Shown here piece by piece: positions 63,142-64,000 of a stretch of DNA of 64,000 nt. Source of the DNA: Saccharum officinarum. Its lineage: Eukaryota > Streptophyta > Magnoliopsida > Poales > Poaceae. A model generated the notes under the pieces. It was given only the letters and a program-made list of their open reading frames with translations. It was not told where the DNA came from and did not search any database. Every line of letters begins with the position of its first letter. Position 1 is the first letter of the stretch. The stretch lies in the NCBI GenBank assembly GCA_020631735.1, contig CM036197.1, positions 41,401,880 through 41,465,879 of the forward strand, given 5' to 3'. Made by a program: the position numbers and the translations under genes.

Positions 63142-63944
63142 TGATGAGTACATCGCCAAGATAGACACACCGACGTTATGGTCTTCCCCAAATTGCAATT
63201 TGTCCCCAACTCAGCTGCCACGTCACCCTCGGATTCAGTAGACACGTCGTCACTGTTTCAGTCATAACTCTCTCATACGACATCGAAACGGGGCGTTCTT
63301 GTATACGTTGGAAAGGGGACGACGACGCCGTCGTTTTGGATCTGGTCCCAGCTCCAGAAGGTCTGTGGATCATTCTGTGTGACCACGGCAAGATGCTGCA
63401 TCACCTATTTGGATCAACTTGGTCATGTATCGTGTCGAGCCTTAAGCCCAAGTTGTGGGCGTCCAACCCCTTGCCGTTCCCAACCCTAGGTCGAGTCTTA
63501 GACTATAAACATAGCCGCCGTCGCTGTTAGACAATTGGGTTTTGTTTAGAGTTTAATTTTCCATCAAGAAACTGAATCGTTCATTGTAATTGTGGTGACA
63601 AATCCTTTAACAGTGATCCGGGGTCCCTGTTCTTGATCTCCTCCACTGTGTCGATTAGTCCTTTGGAACCAAGTTCTCGAACCCTCTACTGATATTCGCG
63701 TCATTCATATTTGCAATTTCAGATTGCGTGTTTTACCTTCTTACTTGTGCTCTTCGATTCGCTTGCAGGAAAAGCCTTCTTGGCGAGGTCAATCAAGTTG
63801 TGCTTGGTTGATAACCAACGGAGCAGTGGTGTAATGGTTGCAGGGTTCGAATCGTGTCTGATTTGAAGCCGGATCGTCAACGTCGAGATCTTCACAAATC
63901 GAACTTACCAGTTACCTCTCGGAAGATCGGGTCTGTACTCATCA
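63142..63944 (+). repeat. 5' LTR (803 bp) of a Ty3/gypsy-like element
   Basis: It starts TGATGAGTACATC and ends GTACTCATCA, giving a 9-base inverted terminus TGATGAGTAC/GTACTCATCA. A TATA-like actataaac lies at 63502-63510. A primer site follows (63947). TGATGA/TCATCA ends plus a Met-tRNA primer suit chromoviruses of the CRM/Reina type, but no coding region is in the window, so the clade is a guess. Confidence 0.7.
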
Positions 63945-64000
63945 AGTGGTATCAGATATTTCAGGTTTACCGCGAGGTATATTCTCGTTTGCCTTAGATT
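63945..64000 (+). other. Primer binding site and start of the element's internal region
   Basis: tggtatcagat at 63947 matches the first ten bases of the initiator Met-tRNA complement (TGGTATCAGA). The element continues past the window end. Confidence 0.7.

Noticed and set aside
63176..63530. Short ORFs at the window end
   Set aside because: Within the 803-bp LTR; no features.

Overview
The window is nuclear DNA from a grass, probably a panicoid/Andropogoneae species. The reasons are intron-rich plant genes, Sirevirus-type Ty1/copia elements with CCGGACGCGTCCGG palindrome arrays in their LTRs, very long Tekay-like Ty3/gypsy LTRs, and grass-style hAT, MULE and Stowaway MITEs. The species assignment is inference. 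About three quarters of the window is nested retrotransposon sequence. A run of 100 N (34646-34745) marks an assembly gap of unknown real size.

Layout. 1-1715 is the start of a minus-strand gypsy LTR that interrupts a plus-strand Sirevirus (Sire-A, 1716-12586). Sire-A keeps part of gag, a full pol frame with three stop codons, an env-like third ORF region and its 3' LTR. 12587-16099 is intergenic DNA with a small secreted cysteine-rich protein gene (minus) and several MITEs. 16100-23393 holds the last 14 exons of an ABCC1/2-type vacuolar ABC transporter (minus, 1100 residues). The intron upstream of these exons is invaded by a three-level nest: a minus-strand copia with 117-bp LTRs (from 23493), in it a hAT element with an 8-bp target duplication (24663-34268), in that a complete Sirevirus (Sire-B, 25113-34218) with 5-bp target duplications and nearly identical LTRs. 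The transporter's N-terminal half is not seen on the far side of the gap.

34746-48374 is a minus-strand chromodomain Ty3/gypsy (Tekay-like) element with LTRs of about 3.9 kb. Its 5' LTR is split by a same-family solo LTR in the opposite orientation (41963-44621). This gypsy sits in a further minus-strand LTR element (48375-51120), whose 465-bp LTR ends 27 bp before the start codon of a broken grass kelch-like gene (51148-52282). 54523-59058 is an intact 13-exon gene (minus) for the CCT8 (theta) subunit of the cytosolic chaperonin. Downstream lies a partial, MITE-loaded copy of the kelch-like gene (61828-62990). The window ends in the 5' LTR and primer site of another gypsy element (63142-64000).

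The only host gene that looks fully functional here is CCT8; the small secreted protein is plausible. The most unusual signal is in the Tekay-like element: the ORF upstream of gag begins with a near-copy of the histone H3 N-terminal tail (40922-40978), then a coiled coil and an acidic C-terminus, in an element that also encodes an integrase chromodomain. Second is an LTR-like palindrome array, TATA-like box and intron-bearing leader inside Sire-A just upstream of its env-like ORFs, which looks like an internal promoter.
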